In this document: positions 47,080 through 58,133 of the stretch, one piece after another | How the letters are laid out: every line of letters begins with the position of its first letter | Position numbering within the stretch: position 1 is the stretch's first letter | Assembly (NCBI RefSeq): GCF_018294505.1 | Contig: NC_057814.1 | Location: forward strand, 293,957,160-294,021,159 | DNA from: Triticum aestivum | Taxonomy: Eukaryota; Streptophyta; Magnoliopsida; Poales; Poaceae | DNA: 64,000 nucleotides | Direction of reading: 5' to 3' | The notes under the pieces: generated by a model | Seen by the model: the letters and a program-made list of their open reading frames with translations, nothing else | Databases searched by the model: none | Told to the model about the DNA's origin: nothing | Translations under genes and position numbers: made by a program

Positions 47080-48582
47080 TGATACGTCCATTTTGCATCA
47101 TGCTTTTATATCGATATTTATTGCATTATGGGCTATTATTACACATTATGTCACAATACTTATGCCTTTTCTCTCTTATTTTACAAGGTTTACATGAAGA
47201 GGGAGAATGCCGGTAGTTGGAATTCTGGGCTGGAAAAGGAGCAAATATTAGAGACCTGTTCTGCACAACTCTAAAAGTCCTGAAACTCCACGAAAGTCAG
47301 TTTTGGAATATATTAAAAATATTGGGCGAAGAAAGCACCAGAGGGGGGCCACACCCTGTCCATGAGGGTGGAGGGCGCGACCCCTGCCTCGTGGGCCACC
47401 TGGCAGCCCCCCGATGCCCATCTTCTGGTATAACGTGTCTTTTGCCCTGGAAAAAATAGGAAGGAAGCTTTCGGGACGAAGCGCCACCGTCTCGAGGCGG
47501 AACCTTGGCGGGAACAATCTAGGGCTCCGGCAGAGCTGTTCTGCCGGGGAAACATCCCTCCGGGAGGGGGAAATCGTCACCATCGTCATCACCATCAATC
47601 CTCTCATTGGGAGGGAGTTAATCTCCATCAACATCTTCACCAGTACCATCTCCTCTCAAACCCTAGTTCAGCTCTTGTATCCGATCTTTGTCTCAAAACC
47701 TTAGATTGGTACATGTGGGTTGCTAGTAGTGTTGATTACTCCTTGTAGTTGATGCTAGTTGGTTTATTCAGTGGAAGATCATATGTTCAGATCCTTTATG
47801 CATATTAATACCCCTCTGATTATGAACATGAATATGATTTTTGAGTAGTTACGTTTGTTCCTGAGGACATGGGAGAAGTCTTGTTATAAGTAGTCATGTG
47901 AATTTGGTATTCATTCGATATTTTCATGAGATGTATGTTGTCTTTCCTCTAGTGGTGTTATGTGAACGTCGACTACATGACACTTAACCATTGTTTGGGC
48001 CTAGGGGAAGGCATTGGGAAGTAATAAGTAGATGATGGCTTGCTAGAGTGACAGAAGCTTAAACCCTAGTTTATGCGTTGCTTCGTAAGGGCTGATTTGG
48101 ATCCACATGTTTCATGCTATGGTTAGGTTTACCTTAATTCTTCTTTCGTAGTTGTGGATGCTTGTGAGAGGGGTTAATCATAAGTGGGATGCTTGTCCAA
48201 GGAAGGGCAGTACCCAAGCACCGGTCCATCCACGTATCAAATTATCAAAGTAACAAACGCGAATCATATGAGCGTGATGAAAACTAGCTTGACGATAATT
48301 CCCATGTGTCCTCGGGAGCGCTTTCCTTTATATAAGAGTTTGTCCAGACTTGTCCTTTGCTACAAAAAGGATTGAGCCACCTTGCTGCACCTTGTTTACT
48401 TTTGCTACTTGTTACCCGTTACAAATTACCTTATCACAAAACTATCTGTTACCAATAATTTCAGTGCTTGGAGAGAATACCTTACTAAAAACCGCTTGTC
48501 ATTTCCTTCTGCTCCTTGTTGGGTTCGACACTCTTACTTATCGAAAGCACTACGATAGATCCCCTATACTTGTGGGTCATCA
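47080..48582 (+). repeat. Athila element 3' LTR (1503 bp)
   Basis: Partner of 8000-9514, with the same TGATACGTCC start and GGGTCATCA end and scattered differences. TATATAAG at 48329-48336. The right target duplication ACACT follows at 48583-48587. Confidence 0.93.
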
Positions 48583-48956
48583 ACACTCAACAAGTTTTCT
48601 AACAATTCTTCAACTTTATGATGTCTCCTAAGGCCAATTGCTCCTGAATCGGCAGCAAGGGGGCCTCACCAGATGCTGAAGGGCGCGCCCTCGCGAGATG
48701 GGAAACTACCACGAGTGTATCGAGCTAAGTTATCATACCGCACCTACTCGGAACATGAACATTACAACATGACATCAGAACAATAAACATAGCATAGTGG
48801 CACAGGTGCCATTGTTCATTACACACCCCAGCAGGGCCTTCTACTTTTTTCAAAATGTAGGAGAAAGGAAAGGCTAAACAAAGGCGGCCCGCGCGACTGC
48901 AGCAGCTCCAGTGGTTGGGCTCCGGAGGCCCCTCGGGCTCAACCCGAGCTTTCTTC

Positions 48957-49739
48957 TCACTTCACCGGAGCGTGGCAACGAGAAGATCCGCCACCTCCCT
49001 CGAAGCGAGCCCGGCGACGTGGCGGCTGATCATAGCCGCCACTGCTTGTGCTCTCGCTGGAGGAGGGGCCTCCGCTGCTGGACAAGCCACGGCCGTCGCC
49101 AAGGGAAAGCTTACCCTCAGCGTCGTCACTGCTGCCGTCAACGCCAAGCTCATCGTCGCTGCCGTCGTCTTCGGGGCAGCACCCTGCGTGACGGCCGCCT
49201 TCCCCAAACACCCTCGCGTAGAGGGTTGCGACGCCGTCGTACATGAAGTGGAGGGTGCACATCCCACTCAGGTCGCGCACGCGTGCAAACGCCTACCAGC
49301 CGCTGGTCAAGGCCACATTCCCGGCGGCGGAAACTTCAACCCCGACCCATGAAGCCTTGCTGCAGTAGCCGTTAGCCTGCAGCCAGAGGACGTCAAGGCC
49401 AGTGACCGGTAGCTTGCCCGCGAAGAAGCAAGGGAGCGAGAGCCAGGTACCGGTCGGCCTCTCCGACCACACAAGAAACTCCGGAAGCACCTCCGTCAAA
49501 TGGAAGCGCGGACGAGGACGCCGGACGACCACGGCGCGCCTCCCTCCATCGCAGGGGCTGCCTCGCCCCTGGCGGCTCCCGCCGTGAGAAGAAGCGCCGC
49601 CACGCCCTTGAGGAGCCACCGCAGAAGTCGCGGCGTGCTTGCGGGGGCGACCTCGCCCCCTCTTGGGCGGCGGTGAGTCAGGCCCCTCCTTGAAGGCCTT
49701 CCCTTTCTCGGCAGCGGAGAACTTCCTCGTCGGCACCAT
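48957..49739 (-). pseudogene. Antisense ORF in Tat element: AT-hook plus B3-like DNA-binding protein (one stop)
   Basis: ATG 49739 opens M-V-P-T-R-K-F-S-A-A-E-K. Residues about 25-35 are a textbook AT-hook (K-R-G-R-G-R-P-R-K-H). Residues about 75-180 have the B3 pattern: L-S-L-P-C-F-F-A-G-K-L-P, a W-V-G-V-E-V strand, N-V-A-L-T-S-G-W, A-F-A-R-V-R-D-L, C-T-L-H-F-M-Y-D-G and L-Y-A-R-V-F-G. The C-terminus is D/S-rich. One TAG at about 49290-49292, directly after S-G-W, breaks an otherwise open frame of about 260 codons. A TATA box lies 100 bp upstream on the same strand. It lies opposite to pol. It probably once made a nuclear DNA-binding protein; the role for the element is unknown. Confidence 0.75.
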
Positions 49740-49832
49740 GAGAACTACAACAAGATGGCGTGGCAAGAAGGAAGAAGAAGGAGCGGGTGGCGAGAAGACG
49801 GAGATGAGCAAGGGGGCTCTGCCCCTCCCCTC

Positions 49833-49839
49833 ATTTATA
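49833..49839 (-). promoter_or_regulatory. TATA box of the antisense AT-hook/B3 ORF
   Basis: TATAAAT on the minus strand, 100 bp before the ATG at 49739. This leaves room for a start site about 30 bp downstream and a leader of about 70 bases. The frame is open further upstream to 49979, but the TATA position argues for the ATG at 49739. Confidence 0.55.
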
Positions 49840-50083
49840 ACCAGAAGGAGGCCAACCACTGGCCTCCAAGATCGCACGCAATGATGGTTTTTCTCTGCAG
49901 GTAGCAGAGTCTCGTCAAGTCGAACGGTTGCCGAGGTAGCATGGGGAAGCGGAGATGCCCACGTCCCATCAATCACCACGCATCAACCGAGGCCGCAGGC
50001 AGTTAGGGCCCGCGGCGGTCCACACTTGCCCGTTGGCTTTGCCTCGAAGCCAAGTCCGAGCGCGCCTTGGGCCCGGGGGCTAT

Positions 50084-50972
50084 TGTCGGCGTCCTAGGAA
50101 TGGGGGTACCCAGACTTGCTTGCTTGCGCCCCACGGTGTGGCTCCATCGACGGCCCGGTACGGCCCAGCTTCAACAACAACAACCCAAGACCCTCGCCAG
50201 GGGTCAAGCCTCGCGGGGTGGACGACACCAAAACTTCCATGGGGAGGGCAGCCTCCCCAGGCTGGCTCGCGGGGAGCGGAGATATCTATGCAAGCTACAC
50301 CTCATGAGGTTCATATAATGTGAGCCATGACGATCAAGGCCAGGCGGGTGCCAGCGGGCGCAGTGTGCCAGTTTCCTCTTTGGTGCTAAGGAGGCAAGCG
50401 CACGCGCAAGGTCCCGAGGAATCAAGCAAAGGTTTCTAGTCTGGTGCAAGAAGACCATGACCGCCAGGACGGCAGGACGGAGGTCATCGCGGAGCCCACC
50501 GCAGCGTCACCACCAGAGGCTTTTGCAGGCGAAGACTACTTTTGTCGGGATAGCTTGTACTAGTTGTCCCCCTTCGAATTTGGCCGTTGTGGGATCCCTT
50601 CCCGCCTACATTTGGGAAGAGGACCAAGGCCAATATAAATAGGACTTAGCCATCACCATAGAGGGGGTCGGTTCATTCGAACCTACCTCATACCCACTAG
50701 CTCATCGAGCACAAGAACACCTCACCTCCTGAGGCTGTTCCTCCACTGTACTAGTTCATCCTCAGCCCCTCGAGGCAATCCACCACAAGGCTGGAGTAGG
50801 GTATTACACCACAAGGTGGCCCAAACCAGGATAAATTGCTGTGTCTCTTGTCCATTAGATTCATCAAGCTAGGCCGTGGATTCGGTGAGCAAGCAAACTG
50901 GGGAGGACGAGTTCATCACACGCACCCCAGAGTTCGAACCTCTCCAGGGTCTGCGGAACCCTGAATCCGACA
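50084..50972 (+). repeat. Tat element 3' LTR (889 bp)
   Basis: Begins TGTCGGCGTCC straight after a polypurine tract and ends CCTGAATCCGACA, giving TGTCGG/CCGACA inverted termini. No primer site follows at 50973, so it is the 3' LTR, not a 5' LTR. The 5' LTR lies beyond the left window edge. Confidence 0.85.
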
Positions 50973-51024
50973 GTAACCACCGGGCCGTCTTGGTTTTCGA
51001 TGCACTTTCCATCGCGCAGTACTT

Positions 51025-51828
51025 CTATACTATGTGGACCAATTCTGTGAAGTGATGTATGCGGCGGCGGTAGAGGGCGTTAAGAATTCCCTCGTCCGTA
51101 CAGTTACGGCAAAAAACTGAAACCGCGTCGTTGTTGTGGCAATCTTTAATCTTGTTTTTAACGAGGAATCTGGCCCAGAAGTGATGGACCGTTTCCTGAG
51201 GTTGTTGTCGTACATACATTAGGTCACATATGTCTGGAGGGCCTGAATTACTTGGGGAATATTGATCATGGTGGGTGGGTGGGATAAAATCTGAATCCTG
51301 ACCCACGATTGAATCCGGAGCGTGAAGAATCTCTAAGGTCACTAGTTCAGGATCAGGAGGGTCCTGGTGACTTTCGGGCTCAATGCCTGATCCTATGTTC
51401 GGAGGACATGAAGTCTCTCCCCGAGGATGGGTATCCGGCTTGCAGGGCTCGGAAATCCGAACATAGCTGGTTCTTAACTTAGGAGAAGACGTGTTATCGG
51501 CCCGTTCCTCAACGACCGCTACCAGATGGGTGATCGGTGGGGATTTGATCTTCGTCTAATCGGGTTTAAGCCCAAACCAATCATAGTCTGTTGCGACCCC
51601 TAGGGCGGCGATGCGATCTAGCAGCTTGTTCAAGGACGAGACATCTGCCGGGTCCATATTTTTGGAGTGTCCGAGGCCAATGCGGAGATGATGTTTGGCG
51701 ATTGTGGGGTCCGCCGTTGGCTTAAAGGCCGAGCGAGCGCGCATGGTAAAACTGCCGAGCTGGAGGACCTGTCCTGGAGTTAGGGTCCTTCCAGAAGTAA
51801 TATCATCATTAATGACAAGGCGAGCCAT
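51025..51828 (-). pseudogene. Gag of a minus-strand Gypsy element (stops, truncated)
   Basis: ATG 51828 opens M-A-R-L-V-I-N-D-D. TAG at 51556-51558 follows G-L-K-P-D. The same frame continues to a second stop at 51025 and includes R-Q-Q-P-Q-E-T-V-H-H-F-W-A-R-F and C-R-N-C-T-D-E-G-I-L-N-A, the Gag core of Tat-related Triticeae Gypsy elements. The rest is cut off at 50972 by the Tat LTR. Its 5' LTR is adjacent on the right (51876-52349). Confidence 0.75.
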
Positions 51829-51875
51829 CGATCCTTCTATCGACAACACAAAGGAACTCTCAATGAAAGCACCAA

Positions 51876-52349
51876 TGTCGGTGTCAAAACCGGCCGATCT
51901 CAGGTAGGGGTCCCGAACTATGCCTCTGAGGATCGAAGGTAACAAGGGACAGGGGGAACACGATGTTTACCCAGGTTCGGGCCCTCTTAATGGAGGTAAA
52001 ACCCTACGTCTTGCTTGATTGTATTTGATGAGTATAGGGGTTACAAGAGTTGATCTACCTCGAGATCATAATGGCTAAACCCTAGAGGCCTAGCCTGTAT
52101 GAATTCTGATAGCCTCTACAGACTAAACCCTCCAGTTTATATACACACTGGAGGGGCCTAGGGTTGTACATAGTCGGTTTGCCAAAGAAGGAAATTACAT
52201 ATCCGGACACCAATCTTGCCATCCACGCATAGGAGAGTCCTACCCGGACACGGGGGAAGGTCTTCTGCCTTGTATCTTCACGGCCCATCAGTCCGGCCCA
52301 TATCACATAACTTGGACACCCGAGGACCTCCTAATCCAGGACTCCCTTA
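51876..52349 (-). repeat. 5' LTR of the minus-strand Gypsy fragment (474 bp)
   Basis: Reads TGTCGGTGTCAAAACCGG on the plus strand at 51876 and ends near 52349. On the minus strand it starts TAAGGGAGTCCTGGATTAGG, where TGAGGG would be expected, so the terminal G is probably mutated. TTGGTGCTTTCATTGAGAG follows it on the minus strand, as in elements of this group. It resembles the Fatima family from memory; unverified. Confidence 0.75.
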
Positions 52350-53036
52350 GGAGCGCAAACGCGCATTAAGGGATGTCTACACCGTAGAGCCTGTCACCCC
52401 AAAATTCAACCCATGGTCGGCTTGCCCGATCACCTTTGATCGCAGGGAATACCCAACCAGTATCCGTCATGGAGGTTCGGCGGCCCTGGTACTCGATCCT
52501 ATCATCGACGGATACCATCTTAATAGAGTCCTTATGGACGGCGGCAACAGCCTCAACTTGATCTACAAGGATACTATCCGTAAGATGGGTATCGACCCGT
52601 CAAGAATCAAGCCTAGCAACACTACCATTAAAGGAGTGATACCCGGCGTGGAGGCCTGCTGCACGGGCTCCTTAACACTGTAGGTCGTATTCGGCTCTCC
52701 AGACAACTTCCGAAGCAAAGAATTGATCTTCGACATCGTCCCTTTTCGCAATGGTTTTCATGCACTACTCGAACAAACTGCTTTCACCCGCTTTAATGCA
52801 GTCCCGCACTATGCTTATTTGAAGCTTAAAATGCCTGGACCGCGCGGCGTCATCACAGTAAATGGGAATATGGAGCTCTCCCTCCGTACAAAGGACCACA
52901 CCGCGGCCCTGGTAGCCGAAGTACAGGGCGGCCTCACCAAGCCAAACAATTCATCGGTCATCAAGACCTATGACACTGCTAAGCGAGTCCGATCCGTATT
53001 ACAATGCGATAGCCCGGTGGAGCCGGAGCTTGAATA
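52350..53036 (+). pseudogene. Plus-strand Gypsy protease region without reverse transcriptase (one stop)
   Basis: Open in one frame from the junction at 52350 (R-A-L-R-D-V-Y-T-V-E-P-V) to TAG at 53034-53036, except for TAG at 52681-52683. The protease active site is M-D-G-G-N-S-L-N (serine is usual for the asparagine). Flanks are I-T-F-D-R-R-E-Y-P-T-S, N-A-V-P-H-Y-A-Y-L-K-L-K-M-P and G-P-R-G-V-I-T-V-N-G-N. A reverse transcriptase should follow but none does, so the element is a non-autonomous gag-protease type or a large deletion. The upstream part lies outside the window, beyond the minus-strand fragment inserted at 52349. Confidence 0.8.
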
Positions 53037-54311
53037 GCAGTTTAGCCTCCGCCGATCGCCCCATAAGGTTGCGGCATACGTACCGCGCATACATAACTAC
53101 GCACTTAAAATACGTTGGGCAGCACCGGAGGAACAATGCGGAAAAGTTCCATAGTACGTCTTGACCCTATTAGGACCTCAACTATTTTTTCCGCCGTAGG
53201 TTCGTTAAAAAACCTACCTGACCTGCGGTTGTACGGGCGCTTTCTCCACGTCGCTCTTTCTTGCAGACGACCATCGACTCCTCCTATCAAAGGATTTCCT
53301 ACCAAGAAGAAATGACGCAGACATGCGGCAGGGCACCATTGGGATCTTCAAACCACTACTTTTATGCCATGTGCAAACCTTTCCCTTGTGTAAACTTCTG
53401 GCATGTAAAATGGCCTCGATATTTATGCCATTATCTGTAATAACATGGTTCGACGTATTAATCAGGGTATAAAGGAAGCCGTTGATCACCACTTTTTGGC
53501 CCTCATTTATTTTATATCATCATCTGTATTCTCTCCCTACTGCCACATGTGCTTTAGTCTGGCCTTAACACCGGGGGCTGTATTTGGCCCTGCACATTTT
53601 AAGTCCGAACACCTATAGGGGTACTCTTCAGCGTCCCGGATATTGCGTTATATGCATCGACTCTGAATCATGTCTTTGGTCTATAGCTGGGTTGCTCGGC
53701 TCCTATTCTTACCACCTTACGTACCACTCATTTGGCTAAGGTAGTAAAGGGAGAACTACTGCGATTGTATTTCTGGTTCGTCCGGTCAAGTACGTCAGTA
53801 GAGAAAGCTGAAAACTGACTGTCATGATAGGCGAGAGCTGGTCAGTGATTCGGCAACTTAGTCTTATACTACAAATCGTTAGCGATTCACCCCGTGTTAT
53901 ACGAGGGGCTGGTCTTCGTCCAGCCGCGTGGAAAAGGCACCTAGTCCAGATAGCCACACACGCACCAGGGGCTAGTACTTAGCTCCACAGTCAAACTCCT
54001 ATGGCTAGGTGAAAGTAATAAAGCCGAATAGTCCGATTGCCTGGTTCACCTCGCGGACACCTCCTTTACAGACCAAGACGTTGGATAAAGTGTGGTCACG
54101 CGTTATGTCGAACACCCCTGTAGTATCTAATGGGGGCTGAAGCCGACGACTGGCAACTTTCAGAAATAGAATGGACGCACAGGAGGAACAATCGCTTGAA
54201 ACAAAAGGCGTAAACATATATATATATAATAGCATGGGTTCAAAACAAAGTTTTACAACCCGAACAAATTCAATCAAATATCACGTCCTTAGAACATTGA
54301 CCCTCTATCAC
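53037..54311 (+). other. Non-coding internal region of the plus-strand Gypsy element
   Basis: No credible gene. It contains many stops in all frames and short pieces that resemble remnants of translated text. It lies between the protease fragment and the antisense ORF of the same element. No polymerase, RNA gene or inverted terminal repeat is visible. Confidence 0.6.
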
Positions 54312-56415
54312 TCAGGCTCCTTCTAGGACATCATCGAAGTACCTCTCCGGCTTACGATGATCTTTGCCTTCGGGCGGGCCTGCGGTTGCCACTTCGGTGG
54401 CCTTCATCTTCGCCCATTGCATTCTAACGGGGGCGAAGGCCATCCAGGCACCCTCTATGTAGGTCAAGCGCTTTACAACATCAATCTGTGGTCGCGCATC
54501 AACAAGCCGCTTCACCAAACCGAAGTAGCTGCTAGGAATCAGCTCGGCCGGCCAGAGTTGGACTATTAAGTCCTTCATGGCCAAGCCGGCCAACCTATGC
54601 AGCTCCGTCAGCTGCTTCAGCTGGTCGTTCAGAGGCGCCGGGTGTTCTGGCGCGAGAAATTGCGACCAGAACAGCTTCTCGGTCGAGTTCCCCTCCTGGG
54701 CTCAGAAGAACTGTGCGGCATCGGCGGCACTCTTCGGAAGATCCGCAAACGCGCTTGGAGAACTCCACACTCGGGTGAGAAACACATACCTCTGACCTCC
54801 AAAGATACTCTGCAAAAGAAAGGCCTTACCAGCCGCTATCTGCCTCTCCTGATGGATCTCTTCGCGAGCACTCCGGGACTCTCTCCGCGCCTCTTTGGCA
54901 TCATGGAGAGCCTTGGCAAGCTCGGACTATTGGGCCGAAGTCTTCTGCTCCAAGGTTTCGCATTTGCTGTTGGCATCCTTCAGCTCCTGCTCGACTTCGG
55001 CCACCCGAGCTTCATGTTGGTGGCGGGCAGCTTGCTCGGCCTCCAGTTCTGCAGCCGCTTTGTCAGCGGCTGCCTTATTCGCCTCTGCTTCTTTCCTGCC
55101 CTGGGCGAGGGCGCCTTTGAGGGTCTCGACCTCGGCTGCGCCAACTATGCTCAAAATTGAAGCAACCTATGAGTTAATCTCTCAATATACATATCACTTC
55201 TGACATATAAATAATTTTTTAACATTATATGCATACCTTGCGTCTCCTCGAACTGCTTATTAATGCGGTCGATTTCCTCATCTGCCACCTGAAGCTTCCG
55301 ATTGAGTTCAGAAACTTCTGCGGCCTGGGCGGTTGCCGCCAACAGGGAAGCCTGTTACAATAGCAGCATGCCGTGTTACTCTCCTGAATACTATGTGGAT
55401 CCTCTGACCGGTTTCTTTTAAACCAGAGAGAGCCTCAGGGGCTACTGTCTGTACATAAGTATATTCCTCTATGTGAAAAGTTTTTAGAACATTACGTCGC
55501 ATACCTCAAAGCCTGTCAGTAGGCTGGTAAAGGCTTCGTTCAGTCAGCTTTTAGCAGACTGAACCTTCTCCACCACCACACCCATTAGGGTGTGGTGCTC
55601 CGCAATGATGGAAGCACGCTATAGTGCTTCCTCTATAGCGTTGGGCGCCTCTGGATTAGTGGAGGTCACCGATGGAGGTCGCAATCCTCCCCCCTCTTTT
55701 GAAGGGGGCTGCTTATCCGATCCCGGAGCCATGTTGGCCTCCGGAATGGTGTTCGACTGGGGCCTAGATTGTTGAGGCTCCTCGCCGTCGGTTGTCATAG
55801 GGGCCGCCTCCCCTAGGACTTCGGCGACCAAGGTATTAACCTCGGGCGCTCTCTCGACGGCTTCGTTCGCCCCCTCTCAGCCAAGAGAGGTCCTTCGGGA
55901 CAACACCTGGATGTCCTCCATGGCGATAGGCGAGGGGCTCATGGTGGCATGTCACTCTCTACCATTTCGGGCGGCAGAGAATTCCGTTCCGATAATGGAG
56001 TATGCGGGAGCTCGGGGGGAGGGCTGAAAGGCACATAACAAAATAACTTATATAATGGAAGCGGGTAGACCGAAGATAAACAAGTAAGTTTCTGAATACT
56101 TACGATTCGGCTAGGGGCTTCACCCTGGGAGGTTTCTTGGAGACTAGTTCAGACTCTGCGTCTGAACTGTCCAGGATGGTTAGCATCCCTTTCTTGGGCG
56201 CCTCCCCCTCTGGGTCCTCGGAGGCCGCCCTCTTCTTCTTCCTCCCCTTACGGGGGGAGTCGCTTTCCATCTCATCCTCCTCTTCTTCTTCATCTCCCTC
56301 GTGGGAAGAGAGGGCTTCGGTTTCTCCGGACACTGTGTCCGAAGGACCTTTGTGGCGGGGGCCGCCCTTGGCCTCCTTGCCTTTCTTCTTCTTGTCCTTC
56401 TTCTCCGGTTCCTGA
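54312..56415 (-). pseudogene. Antisense, intron-containing ORF of a Gypsy element (C-terminal part of a 'putative gypsy type transposon' protein)
   Basis: Minus-strand pieces follow one another. First comes a K-rich then acidic region (G-D-E-E-E-E-E-D-E-M-E-S-D-S-P-R-K-G-R-K-K-K-R, 56333-56100). A proline/serine-rich part with stops follows (55920-55560), then an alanine-rich coiled coil (55350-54930; A-E-L-E-A-E-Q-A-A-R-H). The end reads Y-F-G-L-V-K-R-L-V-D-A-R-P and W-A-K-M-K-A-T-E. Plausible GT-AG introns lie at 55355-55505 (GTATGC donor, GTAACAG acceptor) and 55148-55238, plus a GTAAGT donor at about 56102. This layout matches the long antisense protein with a Transposase_28-type N-terminus found in many grass Gypsy elements. 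The N-terminus here is cut off by the CACTA insertion at 56416. At least two stops make it a pseudogene. Confidence 0.68.
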
Positions 56416-57229
56416 CACTACAAAAAAAAGACACATCCGTGACATTTTTGGCCGAACGAAATTTTTTTCTGTCATACATATGACACTTCTATGATGATAA
56501 TTGTGACAAAACCCGGTATCATCATAGATGTGGTGGGCTCCTACTTCTATGACAAAAAGTCATGACCGAAAATGGGCTTTTCGTCCTGGGCGGGCCGGAG
56601 ACGCAGCTGCATGACATTCTTTGGGTCGTCCATGACGGAAAAAACCGTGGTAGAAGTGAGGGCGAGGAAAATTTCGGGGAGTTCCCGGTTACGGTGGAAG
56701 GTCGGGGGCCGAGCGATGCGCGTTTCTCTCATACACGTACGCGCGTGTGTGCGAGGCGTTGGCTCTAACTGAACCCGAGCGAGGCGTTGGGCTCTAACTG
56801 AACCGGAGCGATTGCACTGTAGGCTATGCGTTACTGAACTCGAGTGATCGATTGATGGATGTTAACTGAACCCGATCGAGCGATTCCTTCGCTACTGTTG
56901 CTAACTGAAGCCGATCGATTGGATGAACAATGAGCGTTGCGGGGGGGGGCTGGATGAACAGTGAGCGGTGGCGTTGCCTCTAGATGAACAGGACCCCGTG
57001 GTGTGGAGGGCTGGATGAACAGTAGACGGTGGAGGGTGCCCGTGGAGGGGTGGTTGAACAGGACCCCGTGGTGTGGAGGGCTAGATGAACAGTAGACGGT
57101 GGAGGGGTGCCCGTGGAGGTGTGGTTGAATAGTAGCCGGTGGAGTAGCGCGCGGTGGAGGCTGGATGAACAGGAGCCCGTGGAGGCTGGAGGAGGTCGAC
57201 GGTGGAGATGAACAGTATCCCGTGGAGTC
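56416..57229 (+). mobile_element. CACTA DNA transposon, left end (right end not found)
   Basis: Begins CACTACAAAAAAAAG at 56416, the hallmark CACTA terminus, in the middle of the antisense Gypsy ORF. Sub-terminal repeats of the words TATGAC/CATGAC occur on both strands over about 56450-56640 (for example TGTCATACATATGACA), as expected for transposase binding sites. From 56760 to 57229 there are irregular repeats built on GATGAACAG and CCCGTGG. No transposase is seen and no TTGTAGTG end occurs to the right, so the element is either internally long or truncated. The end coordinate given is only where the 71-bp minisatellite starts. Confidence 0.8.
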
Positions 57230-57940
57230 CCGTTTTGCGGTACGCCACACCCCTCCCGATGAACAGGACCCCCGTTTCGACCGTAGGAGGTCCGTTTCAT
57301 CCGTTTTGCGGTACGCCACACCCCTCCCGATCAACAGGACCCCCGTTTCGACCGTAGGAGGTCCGTTTCGTCCGTTTTGCGGTACGCCACANNNNNNNNN
57401 NNNNNNNNNNNNNNNNNNNNNNNNNNNNNNNNNNNNNNNNNNNNNNNNNNNNNNNNNNNNNNNNNNNNNNNNNNNNNNNNNNNNNNNNNNNNNNNNNNNN
57501 NNNNNNNNNNNNNNNNNNNNNNNNNNNNNNNNNNNNNNNNNNNNNNNNNNNNNNNNNNNNNNNNNNNNNNNNNNNNNNNNNNNNNNNNNNNNNNNNNNNN
57601 NNNNNNNNNNNNNNNNNNNNNNNNNNNNNNNNNNNNNNNNNNNNNNNNNNNNNNNNNNNNNNNNNNNNNNNNNNNNNNNNNNNNNNNNNNNNNNNNNNNN
57701 NNNNNNNNNNNNNNNNNNNNNNNNNNNNNNNNNNNNNNNNNNNNNNNNNNNNNNNNNNNNNNNNNNNNNNNNNNNNNNNNNNNNNNNNNNNGGTACGCCA
57801 CAGCCCTCCCGATCAACAGGACCCCCGTTTCGACCGTAGGAGGTCCGTTTCCTCCGTTTTGCGGTACGCCAGACCCCTCCCGATGAACAGGATCCCGTTT
57901 CAAACGTGGCCGGTCGAACACAAGGCCGTTTCCTCCGTTT
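57230..57940. repeat. 71-bp minisatellite, interrupted by an N gap
   Basis: The unit starts CCGTTTTGCGGTACGCCA and contains CTCCCGATGAACAGGA. Copies start at 57230, 57301, 57372, then (after the gap) about 57783, 57854 and a variant at 57934. The 71-bp step is exact on each side, but the 411 bp across the gap is not a whole number of units. Confidence 0.88.
57392..57791. other. Assembly gap (400 N) inside the 71-bp minisatellite
   Basis: A round 400-N run bounded on both sides by the same repeat unit, so the true length and copy number are unknown. Confidence 0.99.
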
Positions 57941-58057
57941 TGCGGTACGTCAGGTCTCGTTTCCATCGCCTGTTCCGTCCAAGCCCTCCCGATGAACACG
58001 ACCACGCATTCCGTTCCGACCCAGCCGGTTGGCTCCCACGCGTTCCGTTGCCTCCCG

Positions 58058-58133
58058 ATGAACACGACGCATTCCGTTGCCTCCCCATGAACACGACGCA
58101 TTCCGTTGCCTCCCCATGAACACGACGACGATG
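58058..58133. repeat. 29-bp short tandem repeat
   Basis: Units starting ATGAACACGACGCATTCCG occur at 58058, 58087 and 58116; a more distant copy lies near 57993. Confidence 0.8.

Larger units (their letters stand above)
8000..48582 (+). mobile_element. Athila-lineage Gypsy retrotransposon, full length but split by two nested insertions
   Basis: Two matching LTRs (8000-9514 and 47080-48582) flank a plus-strand internal region. The primer site is complementary to tRNA-Asp, as in Athila elements. Target duplications are ACATT and ACACT (one transition). Removing the inserts at 12029-30965 (plus CTAAT) and 31578-42778 leaves an element of about 10.4 kb ordered LTR, gag, protease, RT, RNase H, integrase, 3' ORF, LTR. 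Stops throughout show it is inactive. The LTR start TGATACGTCC is common in Triticeae Gypsy families of the Sabrina/WHAM kind; the name is from memory and unverified. Confidence 0.93.
48588..50972 (+). mobile_element. Tat-lineage Gypsy element, right part
   Basis: Continues the element seen at 7167-7999. It holds a spacer (48588-48956, no gene seen), an antisense ORF (48957-49739), a short region up to the polypurine tract GGGCCCGGGGGCTAT (50069-50083) and the 3' LTR. An antisense ORF between integrase and the 3' LTR is a known trait of Tat elements. The next bases, GTAAC (50973-50977), would be its target duplication; the other side is outside the window. Confidence 0.8.

Noticed and set aside
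50084..50972. Solo LTR or 5' LTR
   Set aside because: A polypurine tract stands directly before it, no primer site follows, and its element's integrase end is seen at 7167, so it is a 3' LTR.
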